A program made the position numbers and the translations under genes. A stretch of 64,000 nucleotides of DNA, taken from positions 248,001 to 312,000 of the forward strand of contig NZ_VLKP01000001.1 in NCBI RefSeq assembly GCF_007830115.1, in the 5' to 3' direction. The notes beneath the pieces were generated by a model. That model did no database searches. It was not told the DNA's origin and worked only from the letters and a program-made list of their open reading frames with translations. Shown here piece by piece: positions 27,239 to 36,163 of this stretch (position 1 is its first letter; every line of letters starts with the position of its first letter). This stretch comes from Aerolutibacter ruishenii. Its GTDB lineage: Bacteria; Pseudomonadota; Gammaproteobacteria; Xanthomonadales; Xanthomonadaceae.

Positions 27239-28003
27239 TCAGGCCCAGTCCAGCCCAAATTGTGTGCGCGCCGTCGCCATTTCCCGCCGCAGCAGCCAAC
27301 TCAGCACCCTCCAGCGCAAACCGCGCCGCGGCAAGGGCGGGTACCCGCCTTCAAACACCCGCGGGAATGTCATGTCCGCCACGGGCTCAACCCCTAGAAA
27401 GCGGCACACACGCGCCAAGGTTTCCGCCGGTGCTGCCGCCAACTCCTCATTGCGCAACACCAGCACTTGCTCGCGGGGAAAGTGTGCGTACAGGTTGGAT
27501 AACTGCGCCGCATAATCCCCGCGTCGGCGGTAACTGTGCCGGCGCAGCGGCGACCGGGGCGCCAGGTCATCCAAGTGACCGCGCAAGCGCCAACGCTCCA
27601 GCAGCATGGCGGGCCAGAACGGCCAGGACTCCCAGCCCCGCTGCCGCTCCATCCGGTAGTGGGAATACGCCCGCTCCACCGGATGGCGCAGGATCAGGAC
27701 CCAGCGCATGCGCGGGTTGTAGGCCGCAATGCGCCGCACGATGCGTGGCAAGAACACATAGACGGGCGTGGCATCTCCGTGGATGCGTGGCACCGCCGTG
27801 GTGACATCGCCAAAATGCGCCGCGTACCACGCATCGACGTCTGCCGCCGACCAGCCCTCATCAAAGTCCGGGGCGTCAAACACGTGGGCCTCCTTGTCCC
27901 GCGGCAGCGCCAAACCGGGATGGCAGGCCAGAAACTTTGCCAGCGCGGTCGTGCCCCCCTTCTGCACGCCGCCCACCACAAACTCGACCCGCGGCGGGCT
28001 CAT
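27239..28003 (-). CDS. Sulfotransferase family protein
   Basis: 254-aa cytoplasmic sulfotransferase. The 5'-phosphosulfate loop is FVVGGVQKGGTTALAKFL near residue 9. The 3'-phosphate motif RWVLILRHPVERAYSHYRM includes the conserved Arg and Ser region of PAPS enzymes, and DYAAQLSNLYAHFPREQVLVL is typical of the Sulfotransfer_1/NodH-like group. ATG 28003 overlaps the next sulfotransferase stop by 4 nt. The likely acceptor is a sugar of the surface glycan, by context. Confidence 0.88.
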   Translation of the reverse strand: MSPPRVEFVVGGVQKGGTTALAKFLACHPGLALPRDKEAHVFDAPDFDEGWSAADVDAWYAAHFGDVTTAVPRIHGDATPVYVFLPRIVRRIAAYNPRMRWVLILRHPVERAYSHYRMERQRGWESWPFWPAMLLERWRLRGHLDDLAPRSPLRRHSYRRRGDYAAQLSNLYAHFPREQVLVLRNEELAAAPAETLARVCRFLGVEPVADMTFPRVFEGGYPPLPRRGLRWRVLSWLLRREMATARTQFGLDWA

Positions 28004-28857
28004 GCGCCCCCTCCAGCGGCGAGGCCATCCGCCAGATCCACGATGTCGGTCTCGCGGTAATAGTCCCGCCAGGCGCCAGGCGCAGCCAACAGGCGTTCTG
28101 CCAGACCACGGCACTGTCCGGCGTCGTACAGCCGACTGGCATTGCGTTCTTCCAGCGGCCGGCACGGAACCGCCAGCCCGGTCGCGCGCGCCAGCACCGC
28201 ACCACCGCTGGCCACCACCTGCTCGTAGGCCAGGATCCGCTCCGGCGGCAGGTACGCCGCATACCGGGAGAACACCCAGTCCAGCAACAGCAACTGGCGC
28301 CCCACCCGATCCGGCTCCGCATCCAGCCGCGCCCTGAGCGACGGGTCCAACCGCTCGCCCGCCGGCATCCGGCCCTGTGTCACCGGCAGGTCCACCGAAT
28401 GCCACGACGCCAACACCGCCAACGGGTTGCGGATCACCGCAAAGGTCTCAAAGCGCGTCGCGAGCTGCGGCAGCAGCGCGGTAAAGGCCGCGTTGTGCTT
28501 GATCACCAGTGTGAACGCCGGGCCAAGCGGCTTGTCGATGCGGATCTCGCCGCGATGCGCCTGCCTGATGCGCTGCCCATCCGTGCCACGCTGATGGCCG
28601 AACGGATTGTCGGGTACCGCACCCCCGACGTGGTTGGAGATGGCGCGCCCCTGCGCCAGCAGCGATGCCCGCGACTGCGCGAAAAAGGCGTCGATCATGT
28701 CCAGTGCAGCCTCGGGGTCATCCTGCGGAAGCCGCTCCACCTCCATCGGCTCGAACAGGGCGACGGCGTTGTCCGCCTCACCCAGCAGACGGCAGCACAG
28801 CGTGGTGCCCGAACGCGGCACACCCGTCAACGCAATCCGGCGTCCACCAGTATTCAC
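28000..28857 (-). CDS. Second sulfotransferase family protein
   Basis: 285 aa, different from the neighbouring sulfotransferase. IALTGVPRSGTTLCCRLL near residue 8 is the PAPS P-loop, and FAVIRNPLAVLASWHSVDL is the 3'-phosphate region. GTG 28857 overlaps the glycosyltransferase stop by 4 nt (GTGA); the long open frame upstream is a shadow. Two sulfotransferases plus a sulfotransferase-like domain next door point to a sulfated glycan. No PAPS synthesis gene is in the window. Confidence 0.84.
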   Translation of the reverse strand: MNTGGRRIALTGVPRSGTTLCCRLLGEADNAVALFEPMEVERLPQDDPEAALDMIDAFFAQSRASLLAQGRAISNHVGGAVPDNPFGHQRGTDGQRIRQAHRGEIRIDKPLGPAFTLVIKHNAAFTALLPQLATRFETFAVIRNPLAVLASWHSVDLPVTQGRMPAGERLDPSLRARLDAEPDRVGRQLLLLDWVFSRYAAYLPPERILAYEQVVASGGAVLARATGLAVPCRPLEERNASRLYDAGQCRGLAERLLAAPGAWRDYYRETDIVDLADGLAAGGGA

Positions 28858-29786
28858 GGCGTGCACACTTCGTCGAGCAGGTGGCCGAAGGCCTCGCGTT
28901 CCGCCGCAAGCGAGTGCCGCGCGGCCGTGGCCCGGCCGGCCGCCACCAGCGACTGGCTGTCCCGGTCCGACAACAGGCGCTCCACCGCAGTGACCAGCGC
29001 GGGCACGTCGGCGGGCGGCATCAGGCAATTGACCCCGTCCCGGGCGTACTCGCCGCTGCCACCACAGGGCGGCATCACCACCGGGCACCCCAGGGCCATG
29101 GCCTCCAGTCCCGGCAGGAAGAAGCCCTCGGTCGCATGCGGCAGCAGCACCGCCACGCGGGCCCCGGCCAGCGCCGCCAGAAAGCGCGGGCGCGGCAACC
29201 ACCCATCCGACAACTCCGACGCAATGCCACGTTCGCGCAATGCCGCCTGCAATGCCGCACCCAGCGCCGGCTGCTTGAGTGCACCGATGAACACACCGGA
29301 GCGGGACCCGCTGGCCTGCGCCACCGCAGGCAGTGCAAGGCCCGCCGGGATGGTGCGTACCGGGCCATTGACCTCACCGGTGGCCAGGATCGCATCGGCC
29401 ACGGCGGTGCTTACGCAGATCCGCCACGCACGGCGGCGCAGGAAGTCGCGTAAAGGCAGATCAGGATCCGGCCGTGCATGCCGCACATGCTGCACCAGGT
29501 TGATCACGCACGGAGCACCCGGGCTCGAGTCCGAGCCCGCTGGCAGCGCCTGCCAGTCCATGCCTGCAAGGAAGACGATGTCCGCCTCACCCGGCTGCCA
29601 CGCCCGCACGATCCGTTCGGGCGTCTCCATCCACGGATTGCTGGCATCGCACAAGGAATCGGCTGTCAGATACACCTGCGCATCCCACCCCAGTGCGAGT
29701 GCGTGGTTGAAGTAGTCCCAGACCTTGCCGTGGCCCCCGGTATATCCCCGGAAGTCCCGATGGAACAGCATGCGTCCGCAGCTCAT
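28854..29786 (-). CDS. GT4-type glycosyltransferase
   Basis: 310 aa. The C-terminal half carries the GT-B donor-site pattern GFFLPGLEAMALGCPVVMPPCGGSGEYA with the E-x7-E arrangement, then DGVNCLMPPADVPALVTAVERLL. The N-terminus is short (FRGYTGGHGKVWDYF), so the acceptor domain is compact. It overlaps the wzt stop by 4 nt. It is probably an O-antigen chain transferase; the sugar is unknown. Confidence 0.83.
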   Translation of the reverse strand: MSCGRMLFHRDFRGYTGGHGKVWDYFNHALALGWDAQVYLTADSLCDASNPWMETPERIVRAWQPGEADIVFLAGMDWQALPAGSDSSPGAPCVINLVQHVRHARPDPDLPLRDFLRRRAWRICVSTAVADAILATGEVNGPVRTIPAGLALPAVAQASGSRSGVFIGALKQPALGAALQAALRERGIASELSDGWLPRPRFLAALAGARVAVLLPHATEGFFLPGLEAMALGCPVVMPPCGGSGEYARDGVNCLMPPADVPALVTAVERLLSDRDSQSLVAAGRATAARHSLAAEREAFGHLLDEVCTP

Positions 29787-31066
29787 GCCCCGGACCCGAC
29801 TCCGGACTCGACCCCGGTCCCAACCTCGATTTCCATCGGCACCGGGAACAGGCCGGTAAAGCGGTCGCGGCTGTCATCCACCACCTCGAACGACAGCCAC
29901 CCTTCCTGGCGCGACAACACCGTGGTCCGTTCCAACGCCGGCGAATCCACCACGCGGGTGCGGATGCGGTAGATGCCCTGCTGGAAGGACGCCGCCATCG
30001 CCACGCGCAGGCGAGCCACGCCTTCGGTCCGGGGCAGCGCGATCCGGCGCCCGGTCAGCTGCAGGCCGCGCCCGTCCAGCACGTCAAAAATCAGGTGCGG
30101 ATGCTCCACCGCCGCGTGCAGCCGCACCTGCAGTTGCGCGTCCAAGCGGTCGCCATGGCGCAGCGCCACGTGGCGCGCGCCGCCGTTCACCGTGGCCCCC
30201 ACCACGCAGGCATCGGCCAACCCATAGCCACCGTCGATACGCTCCAGTTGCTCCGCACGCTGGTCCTGCAGTGCCGTCAGGGCGCGCTTGTGGGTACGGT
30301 GCAGGTATTCGGTGATGACTTCATCCGGCAACCCCTCCATCACGATGCGCCCGCGCTCCAGCAGCATGGCGCGATGGCAGAACGCCTTGACCGCGTTGAG
30401 GTCGTGGCCGACGAACAGCAGCGTGGTGCCGCGCGACAGGATCTGGTCGATCCGCGCCATCGCCTTGGCCTGGAACGCCGCATCACCCACCGCCAGCGCC
30501 TCGTCCACGATCAGGATGTCCGGGTCGGTATGCACCTGCACCGCGAACGCCAGGCGCAATGCCATGCCCGAGCTGTAGGTCTTGACCGGTTCGTCGATGT
30601 AGTCGCCGATGTCGGCGAAGGCGACGATGTCGTCCATGCGCTCGCGCACCTGCGCGGGCGTCAGGCCCAGGATGGCGGCGTTGACCTTGACGTTTTCGCG
30701 GCCGGTGAGCTCGGGGTTGAAGCCGGAACCCAGCTCCAGCAGAGCGGCGACCCGACCGTTGACCACAACGGTGCCTTCGCTGGGGGGCAAAACCCCGGCG
30801 ACGATCTGCAGCAAGGTGCTCTTGCCGCTGCCATTGTGGCCGATGATGCCCAGCGCCTCACCGCGGCCCAGCGTGAAGCTGAGTGCGCGCAAAGCCTGGT
30901 GGTAGTGCAGGCGTTCCGCGGCTTGCTTTCGCAGCCACCCTGCGAGCAACGGGAATGGAATCAACACCGACAACCGGTACAACAGCGGCACCCACAAGCG
31001 ACTGGCGGGCGTTGCCCAGAGCCGGTAGGTCTTGCTGACGTCGCGGACCGAGAGTGCCGGCTGCAC
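29783..31066 (-). CDS. wzt: O-antigen ABC exporter ATP-binding protein with carbohydrate-binding C-terminal domain
   Basis: Energises export of undecaprenyl-linked O-polysaccharide with Wzm (36164-36967). Walker A GHNGSGKST is near residue 77, followed by the signature YSSGMALRLAFA, Walker B ILIVDEALAVGD and FVGHDLNAV. From about residue 255 a Wzt_C-type beta-sandwich domain follows (VRLHAAVEHPHLIFDVLDGRGLQ), which in family members binds the finished polymer. The start is uncertain: GTG 31066 is chosen, while TTG at 31102 or 31165 keeps the frame open. It heads the minus-strand glycan operon but is split from wzm by ~5 kb. Confidence 0.9.
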   Translation of the reverse strand: MQPALSVRDVSKTYRLWATPASRLWVPLLYRLSVLIPFPLLAGWLRKQAAERLHYHQALRALSFTLGRGEALGIIGHNGSGKSTLLQIVAGVLPPSEGTVVVNGRVAALLELGSGFNPELTGRENVKVNAAILGLTPAQVRERMDDIVAFADIGDYIDEPVKTYSSGMALRLAFAVQVHTDPDILIVDEALAVGDAAFQAKAMARIDQILSRGTTLLFVGHDLNAVKAFCHRAMLLERGRIVMEGLPDEVITEYLHRTHKRALTALQDQRAEQLERIDGGYGLADACVVGATVNGGARHVALRHGDRLDAQLQVRLHAAVEHPHLIFDVLDGRGLQLTGRRIALPRTEGVARLRVAMAASFQQGIYRIRTRVVDSPALERTTVLSRQEGWLSFEVVDDSRDRFTGLFPVPMEIEVGTGVESGVGSGA

Positions 31067-31185
31067 CGCTGCATCAGCCGGTAGGATCGGGGAAGCAATC
31101 AAGCGGGGGTGGCCTGTGTCGGGAGGCCTGGAACCGAGGCCACGACGAGTGTGTAAGGCCCACAAGGATAAGCCAAAACAAAAAA

Positions 31186-31211
31186 GGACGGGCGGCTTGC
31201 GCCGCCCGTCC
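31186..31211 (-). terminator. Strong rho-independent terminator of the surface-protein gene
   Basis: An 11-bp perfect GC-rich stem (31186-31196 with 31201-31211), a 4-base loop, and an A-rich run at 31175-31185 that becomes a U tract in the minus-strand transcript. It lies 23 bases after the surface-protein stop and isolates it from wzt. Confidence 0.9.
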
Positions 31212-31234
31212 CGGGTTACCTCACTGAGCCAGGA

Positions 31235-32782
31235 TTAACGCTTGTCCGGGGTCAGGTTGGTGATGGTGCCGGTTTCCAGGTTGCGGTTCAGGGCCGAGCC
31301 CACCAGGCCGGCGCACTCGCCGTCGGCGGTCACGTACCAGCGACCAGCGCCGTCGCCGAAGCTGCCGGTGCCCTTGGCCGAACCGTTCTCCAGGTCTTCC
31401 GAGTTCAGCGTGACCGAGGTGCCCACGGCCATGTTGAACTTGATGGTGCTGTCACCGGCGACGCCGTTGTCGTCCTGGGCGGTCAGGGTGACCGGGCAGG
31501 TGATCGGGCCGTTGTTGGTGAAGCGCAGGAACGACTGGGCACGGCTGTTGGCGGCCGGGTTGACGTTCTGGAACTCCAGCACGGTGCCGTTGTAGCGCAG
31601 CGGCAGCAGGGCGCCGAGGCGGGCCGACGGATCGATCACGTTGGCGTTGGCGAAGTCGATCTCGACGTTGGCATCCACCAGCTGCGGCACGATGGCGGTC
31701 GCGGCGGTGGTGGCGAAGCAGACGAACAGCGTGCCGCCGTTGGCGCCACCCCAGTCAGCCGCGACGGTATCGAAGGTGATCGTGTTGCCGCCGCTGATGA
31801 TGCCGTTGCCGTTGCCACCGCCGATGGCGGCATCGCAGTTGGCGGCCGCGCTCAGGTACACGCGGTCATTGCCCGTGGCGGCATTGAACGCACCGAAGTC
31901 GGTACCGGTCACGGTCACGGCGATAGCGTCGTTAGCGGCGTCGTACTGGAACACACCCGCGCCCGGGGTGCCGGAGTTGTTGGCACCGGTGAAGCCGTCA
32001 GCGCGCACGGCACCCAGAGCACCCACCTGAGTGATGCCCAGGGCGATCGAGCCGGCGTTGAACTGCAGACGGTCGGTGTCAGCGCTACCACAGCTGTTGC
32101 CGATCTGGCCGTTCGGCGAGAAGCGCAGCTTGGCGGCCACGGTCGGGTTGGTGCAGGTGCCGACGTCGATGCGCTTCAGGGTGTCACCGTTCTGCGGGTT
32201 GACCACCACCGTGGTGCCCTCGACCGAGGTCGCCAGCGCGGCGCCGGTGATGGTCTGGAACACCTGCGCGGTGTTGGAGTCGAACAGCTCGATGGTCACC
32301 GGGACCGAGCCACCGTTGGCCAGCGCGCCAAGGTTGATCAGGTCGATGTCGCCCGCAGCCCAGTTCAGGAGCGCACCCACGGTGATGTTCGGGACGGCCG
32401 GGGCCGGGGCCGGGGTGACCGAGAACACGGCAGTGGCCGAACCGGCCGCCGGAATCGCAGCGGCAAGTGCCGGCGCGGAGTAGCCGACAAGAGCAGCGCC
32501 CTGCGTCGGAGCAACCGTCGTGGTGGCGAAACGCACGCCATTGCCCAGCGTCACGCGCACGCCGAAGCCAGTGGTGCGGCCGATGATGTTGTCGGTCGAG
32601 ACGGTGGAAATGGTGTACGCCGCCGTGTTCGAGATGGCGGCGTTCTGGCTGCCGAACAGGTTGCTGGCGAACGTGGAATTCGTGTTGGCCGGGTAACCGG
32701 CCGTGGCCGCCATCGCAACGGCCGGCAGCGACAGGGCTGCGGCAACGGCGAGCGCGACGGTGTTCTTGTGGAACTTCGACAT
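31235..32782 (-). CDS. Exported surface protein, S-layer candidate
   Basis: 515 aa, function not recognised from motifs. A clear Sec signal peptide (KNTVALAVAAALSLPAVAMA, cleavage near residue 25) is followed by a Ala/Gly/Thr/Asn/Val-rich, beta-type mature protein with few Lys. It has six cysteines, an even number compatible with disulfides formed in the periplasm. No autotransporter barrel, RTX repeat or PEP-CTERM tail is visible. GGAG lies nine bases before ATG 32782. The monocistronic layout, ~270-nt leader and strong terminator suggest high expression. Its neighbours (gspF upstream, wzt downstream) suggest T2SS export and attachment to O-antigen, as in Aeromonas S-layers. Confidence 0.6.
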   Translation of the reverse strand: MSKFHKNTVALAVAAALSLPAVAMAATAGYPANTNSTFASNLFGSQNAAISNTAAYTISTVSTDNIIGRTTGFGVRVTLGNGVRFATTTVAPTQGAALVGYSAPALAAAIPAAGSATAVFSVTPAPAPAVPNITVGALLNWAAGDIDLINLGALANGGSVPVTIELFDSNTAQVFQTITGAALATSVEGTTVVVNPQNGDTLKRIDVGTCTNPTVAAKLRFSPNGQIGNSCGSADTDRLQFNAGSIALGITQVGALGAVRADGFTGANNSGTPGAGVFQYDAANDAIAVTVTGTDFGAFNAATGNDRVYLSAAANCDAAIGGGNGNGIISGGNTITFDTVAADWGGANGGTLFVCFATTAATAIVPQLVDANVEIDFANANVIDPSARLGALLPLRYNGTVLEFQNVNPAANSRAQSFLRFTNNGPITCPVTLTAQDDNGVAGDSTIKFNMAVGTSVTLNSEDLENGSAKGTGSFGDGAGRWYVTADGECAGLVGSALNRNLETGTITNLTPDKR

Positions 32783-33062
32783 GTCGATCAACTCCATGAG
32801 GTTTTGAAAGTTAACTTACGTGTAGCTCTTTACCGGCCACCTGCTTACCCCGGTACCGTTGGGCACGCCCTCTGGCAACCGGTCGCTTTCGTGAACCCGA
32901 CAAAGAGGTTTAATGAAACATCCCCTCGAGTCCCCGGACAGCAAGCTACGGGGGGCACGTTAACCAAGCGTTACTGCATCCGTCAAGCGTTCGTAAAGCG
33001 GGCAGCGTCCCCTCCCCCCTTTGCGGCCCCTGCTCGCCGCCCAAAAAGGGCGTCAGCAGAGA

Positions 33063-33091
33063 AAGATTCTTGAGTTTGTTCAGCCTGTCAA
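33063..33091 (-). promoter_or_regulatory. Candidate promoter of the surface-protein gene
   Basis: On the minus strand a perfect TTGACA -35 (33086-33091), a 17-base spacer and a weak -10 AATCTT (33063-33068). Transcription would start near 33056, leaving a long leader before the ATG at 32782. Confidence 0.42.
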
Positions 33092-33124
33092 GGCCGCAGG
33101 CACCCCGGGCGCCACGATTTTGAC

Positions 33125-33138
33125 ACACTAAATAGTGT
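33125..33138. promoter_or_regulatory. ACACTA-AA-TAGTGT palindrome upstream of the surface-protein promoter
   Basis: A perfect 6-bp inverted repeat with a 2-base centre, about 35 bases upstream of the candidate -35 and 40 bases after the gspF stop. It could be an activator operator or part of the gspF 3' end. Confidence 0.3.
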
Positions 33139-33177
33139 ACCAACGGGCACCAGGTGTGCACCCGGTCACGAACCGGA

Positions 33178-34383
33178 TCATACGGCAATGTCGTTGGCAC
33201 TGGTGATGGCCAGGATGATGCCGATCATGATCACGCCAATCATCGAGCCGATCAGCAGGATGGCGATGGGCTCCAGAAGCGCCAGAAACTGCTTCATGCG
33301 CGTGCGCCCGGACTCCTCGCACATGCGCGCCAGCGACTGCAGCATGGCCGGCAACTCGCCCGAGCGCTCGCCCACCCGCACCAGGTTGTAGCCGGTGGCG
33401 GTCAAGGTGCCCTGTTCCTCCAGCGCATCGGCCAGCGTGCCGCCATTGCGCACCGTACGGGACGCTTCCTCCAGCCGCGCCCGGCGGCCCGGGGCCCTCA
33501 CACCCGCCTGGGCCAGCCCGAGGGCCTCCATCAGCGGCACGCGGTTGCCCAGCAGCGTGGCCAGGATCCGCGCCCACGCGGCGGTCTCGGACTCCACCCG
33601 CCACGTGCCCAGCACGGGGACGCGCTCGAGCTTTTCGTACCAGCGCGCCACGGTAATGGGGTTGCGCAACGCACGCACCAGCCCTGCTGCTGCCACTCCC
33701 ACGAGCAGCAGCACCAGCCAGAAGTACTCGCGCGCGAGCATGCCCGTGTTGAGCACCGCCCACGCCAGGAATGGCAGGTCATCGGCCCGTTTCAGCAGCG
33801 CGGCAAACTTGGGCACCACGAAGGTAAACATCATCACCACTGCGCCCAGCCCGGCCAGCACCAGAATGGCCGGATAGGTCAGTGCCTGCCGCACCTCGCC
33901 GCGCACGGCGCGGTCGTATTCCATCTGCGCGACTGCGTCGCTCAGCGCCCGCCCCAGCAGACCGGCCTTCTCTCCACTGCGCACCAGCGTGCCGACGTAC
34001 TCGGGCAGCGGCAGCCCGGAGGCCCCCAGCACCTGCGAGAATGGCTGCCCCTGGCGCAGCCCTGCGGACATGCCCTCGAAGGCCTGGAGCAGGCGCGGGT
34101 GGTGCGCGGAACGTACCTGGGCGGACACCGCCTCGGCCAGGCCAACACCCGAGTTCAGCAGCGTCGACAGTTCGTGCAGCGCCAGGATGATATCGCCGGT
34201 GTGGAGGCGTCGCTCGCGGCGGCGCCCTTGCGGCAGCGCCCGCCCGCCCCCGGCATGAAGCGCAACCACCGACAGACCACGGCGCTCCAGCAGGCGGGCC
34301 GCTTCACGTTCGGACTGCGCACTCAGCTCGCCGGAGAGCGCGACCCCGTCGGCGTTGAGCGCCTGGAAGTGGTAGAGCGGCAT
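33178..34383 (-). CDS. gspF: Type II secretion system inner-membrane platform protein
   Basis: 401-aa polytopic protein that couples the ATPase to pseudopilus assembly. It has two T2SSF domains, the first beginning HELSTLLNSGVGLAEAVSA and the second WARILATLLGNRVPLMEAL. Membrane segments include YPAILVLAGLGAVVMMFTFVV and the C-terminal LEPIAILLIGSMIGVIMIGI. It starts four bases after gspE. On the minus strand it is detached from gspG-D, which lie beyond wzm on the plus strand. Confidence 0.95.
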   Translation of the reverse strand: MPLYHFQALNADGVALSGELSAQSEREAARLLERRGLSVVALHAGGGRALPQGRRRERRLHTGDIILALHELSTLLNSGVGLAEAVSAQVRSAHHPRLLQAFEGMSAGLRQGQPFSQVLGASGLPLPEYVGTLVRSGEKAGLLGRALSDAVAQMEYDRAVRGEVRQALTYPAILVLAGLGAVVMMFTFVVPKFAALLKRADDLPFLAWAVLNTGMLAREYFWLVLLLVGVAAAGLVRALRNPITVARWYEKLERVPVLGTWRVESETAAWARILATLLGNRVPLMEALGLAQAGVRAPGRRARLEEASRTVRNGGTLADALEEQGTLTATGYNLVRVGERSGELPAMLQSLARMCEESGRTRMKQFLALLEPIAILLIGSMIGVIMIGIILAITSANDIAV

Positions 34384-34387
34384 GTCG

Positions 34388-36124
34388 TCAGACCGCCGTC
34401 ACGCGCAGCACCTCGTCCACCGAGGTCACGCCCTGCCAGGCCTTGAGCAGCCCGTCCTCACGCAGGAAGCGGTGACCGCGTTCACGCGCCATGGCCCGCA
34501 ACTGCTGTTGGCTGGCACCGCTGACCACCGCCTGCTGCATGGTCTCATCCACCGGCACCAGCTCGTAGATGCCCACCCGCCCCCGATAGCCGGTGTGTTG
34601 GCACTGCGCGCACCCGACCGGCTCATGCCAGCGTGCGGGCGCATCGCCCAGCACGCGCCGGGCCCACTGGGCGGTTTCGTCGGCGATGGCGGGCAGCACA
34701 TGCGTGGCGGGCTTGGCGCAATGCGGGCACAGGCGCCGCACCAGGCGCTGGGCCTGCACGCCCTTGAGCGGGGTGGCCACCAGGAACGGCTCCACCCCCA
34801 TGTCGATCAATCGGGTGAAGGCGCCCAGCGCATCATTGGTGTGCACCGTGGACAGGACCAGATGCCCGGTCAGCGCGGCTTGGATGGCGATTTCGGCGGT
34901 TTCACGGTCACGGATTTCACCCACCATGATCACGTCCGGGTCCTGGCGCAGGATGGAGCGCAACACGCTGGCAAACGTCAAACCGATATCCGCATGGGTC
35001 TGGATCTGGGTGATGCCAGGGAGTTGAAACTCCACCGGGTCCTCGACGGTGATGATTTTCTTCAACCCGTCATTGCTGGCCGCCAGCGCCGCATACAGTG
35101 TGGTCGATTTGCCTGAACCGGTAGGGCCGGTGACCAGCACAATGCCGTGCGCCTCACGGGTCCACCCGCTGAGCATCTCCAGATGGTCGGGCGCCATGCC
35201 CAGCAGGTCCAGGCCCAGGTCCTTGCGCTCCTTGGGCAGCAGGCGCAGCACGATCGACTCGCCATGCACGCCCGGCAACGCCGAGGCGCGGATGTCCATG
35301 GCCTGGCCGCTGGCTCGCACGCTCAACCGCCCGTCCTGCGGCAACCGGCGCTCGGCGATATCCATGCCCGAGATCAGCTTGAGCCGCGACGCCACCGCAT
35401 TGAAACGCTCCCGCGGCAATTGCAGGCGGGTGTACAGCACGCCATCAATACGGAAACGCACGGTGAACTGGTGCTCATCGGGCTCCAGGTGGATGTCGGA
35501 CGCGCGCTGCTCGACCGCTTGCGCCATCAAGCTGTTGACCAACTCGACGACGGGCGCCTCCTCGGCCAGCTCCCGCAGATGACGCACATCGTCCGCGCCG
35601 GGTTCGCTTTCGCGCGAAGCCTGCGCCAACGCGTCCAGGGTGCGCTCGATGGTCTGCGAGGCGGCCAACACCGGCCTGATCTCACGGTGCGGGTACAAGT
35701 AAGCCAGTGCTTCCTGGAGGGGGAGATCCAATGGGTCGCGACTGGCACACCATGCCTGGCCCTCACCGTCCTCCCAAAGCAGCGCCCCCTGATCCACCAT
35801 CCAGTCGGTGGACGCCGCGTCGGTCCCAGGAACGACCCACTCGGCCACGGTGGCCGGCAATTCCACATCGCGGCCGGCCACGGGGAGCCCCAACTGGGCC
35901 GACAATGCATCCAGTAGCTGATCCTCCGACAGCGCGCCGATGCGAATCAACAGGCTCCCCAGCCGCCCGCCCACGCTCCGCTGCAGTTCGACCGCACGTT
36001 CCAGGTCCGCAGGTCGCACTGCCCCACGCTCCAACAGGATCTCCCCCAGCAGCATCGGGGCGGGCAGTTCGGCTGGAGTGGCGTTCATTGGCACCATGGA
36101 AAGCACGGTCGCGGTTGCAAGCAT
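34388..36124 (-). CDS. gspE: Type II secretion system ATPase
   Basis: Cytoplasmic ATPase powering the pseudopilus. An N-terminal GspE_N/MshEN-like region (LLGEILLERGAVRPADLERA) is followed by RASDIHLEPDEHQFTVRFRI, Walker A GPTGSGKST near residue 333, the Asp box EDPVEFQLPG, the RDRETAEIAIQAALTGH His box, and a four-Cys zinc knuckle (CPHCAKP and CAQCQHTG). The frame opens at 36124. ATGs at 36097 and 36088 are shorter alternatives, and no start has a strong ribosome-binding site. It follows wzm by 39 bases and may be cotranscribed with it. Confidence 0.95.
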   Translation of the reverse strand: MLATATVLSMVPMNATPAELPAPMLLGEILLERGAVRPADLERAVELQRSVGGRLGSLLIRIGALSEDQLLDALSAQLGLPVAGRDVELPATVAEWVVPGTDAASTDWMVDQGALLWEDGEGQAWCASRDPLDLPLQEALAYLYPHREIRPVLAASQTIERTLDALAQASRESEPGADDVRHLRELAEEAPVVELVNSLMAQAVEQRASDIHLEPDEHQFTVRFRIDGVLYTRLQLPRERFNAVASRLKLISGMDIAERRLPQDGRLSVRASGQAMDIRASALPGVHGESIVLRLLPKERKDLGLDLLGMAPDHLEMLSGWTREAHGIVLVTGPTGSGKSTTLYAALAASNDGLKKIITVEDPVEFQLPGITQIQTHADIGLTFASVLRSILRQDPDVIMVGEIRDRETAEIAIQAALTGHLVLSTVHTNDALGAFTRLIDMGVEPFLVATPLKGVQAQRLVRRLCPHCAKPATHVLPAIADETAQWARRVLGDAPARWHEPVGCAQCQHTGYRGRVGIYELVPVDETMQQAVVSGASQQQLRAMARERGHRFLREDGLLKAWQGVTSVDEVLRVTAV

Positions 36125-36163
36125 TGTCCCGGATCGCCCGGGGGATGTCTTCCCCCGCGCAGG

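Larger units (their letters stand above)
32783..33177 (-). other. Long leader and regulatory region of the surface-protein gene
   Basis: 395 bases without a gene, less GC-rich than the flanks. It contains a candidate promoter (33063-33091), a small palindrome upstream (33125-33138), a roughly 270-base untranslated leader and a palindrome at 32808-32817 near the ribosome-binding site. Long leaders are common on S-layer mRNAs, where they raise stability. No tRNA or known riboswitch was seen. Confidence 0.5.
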
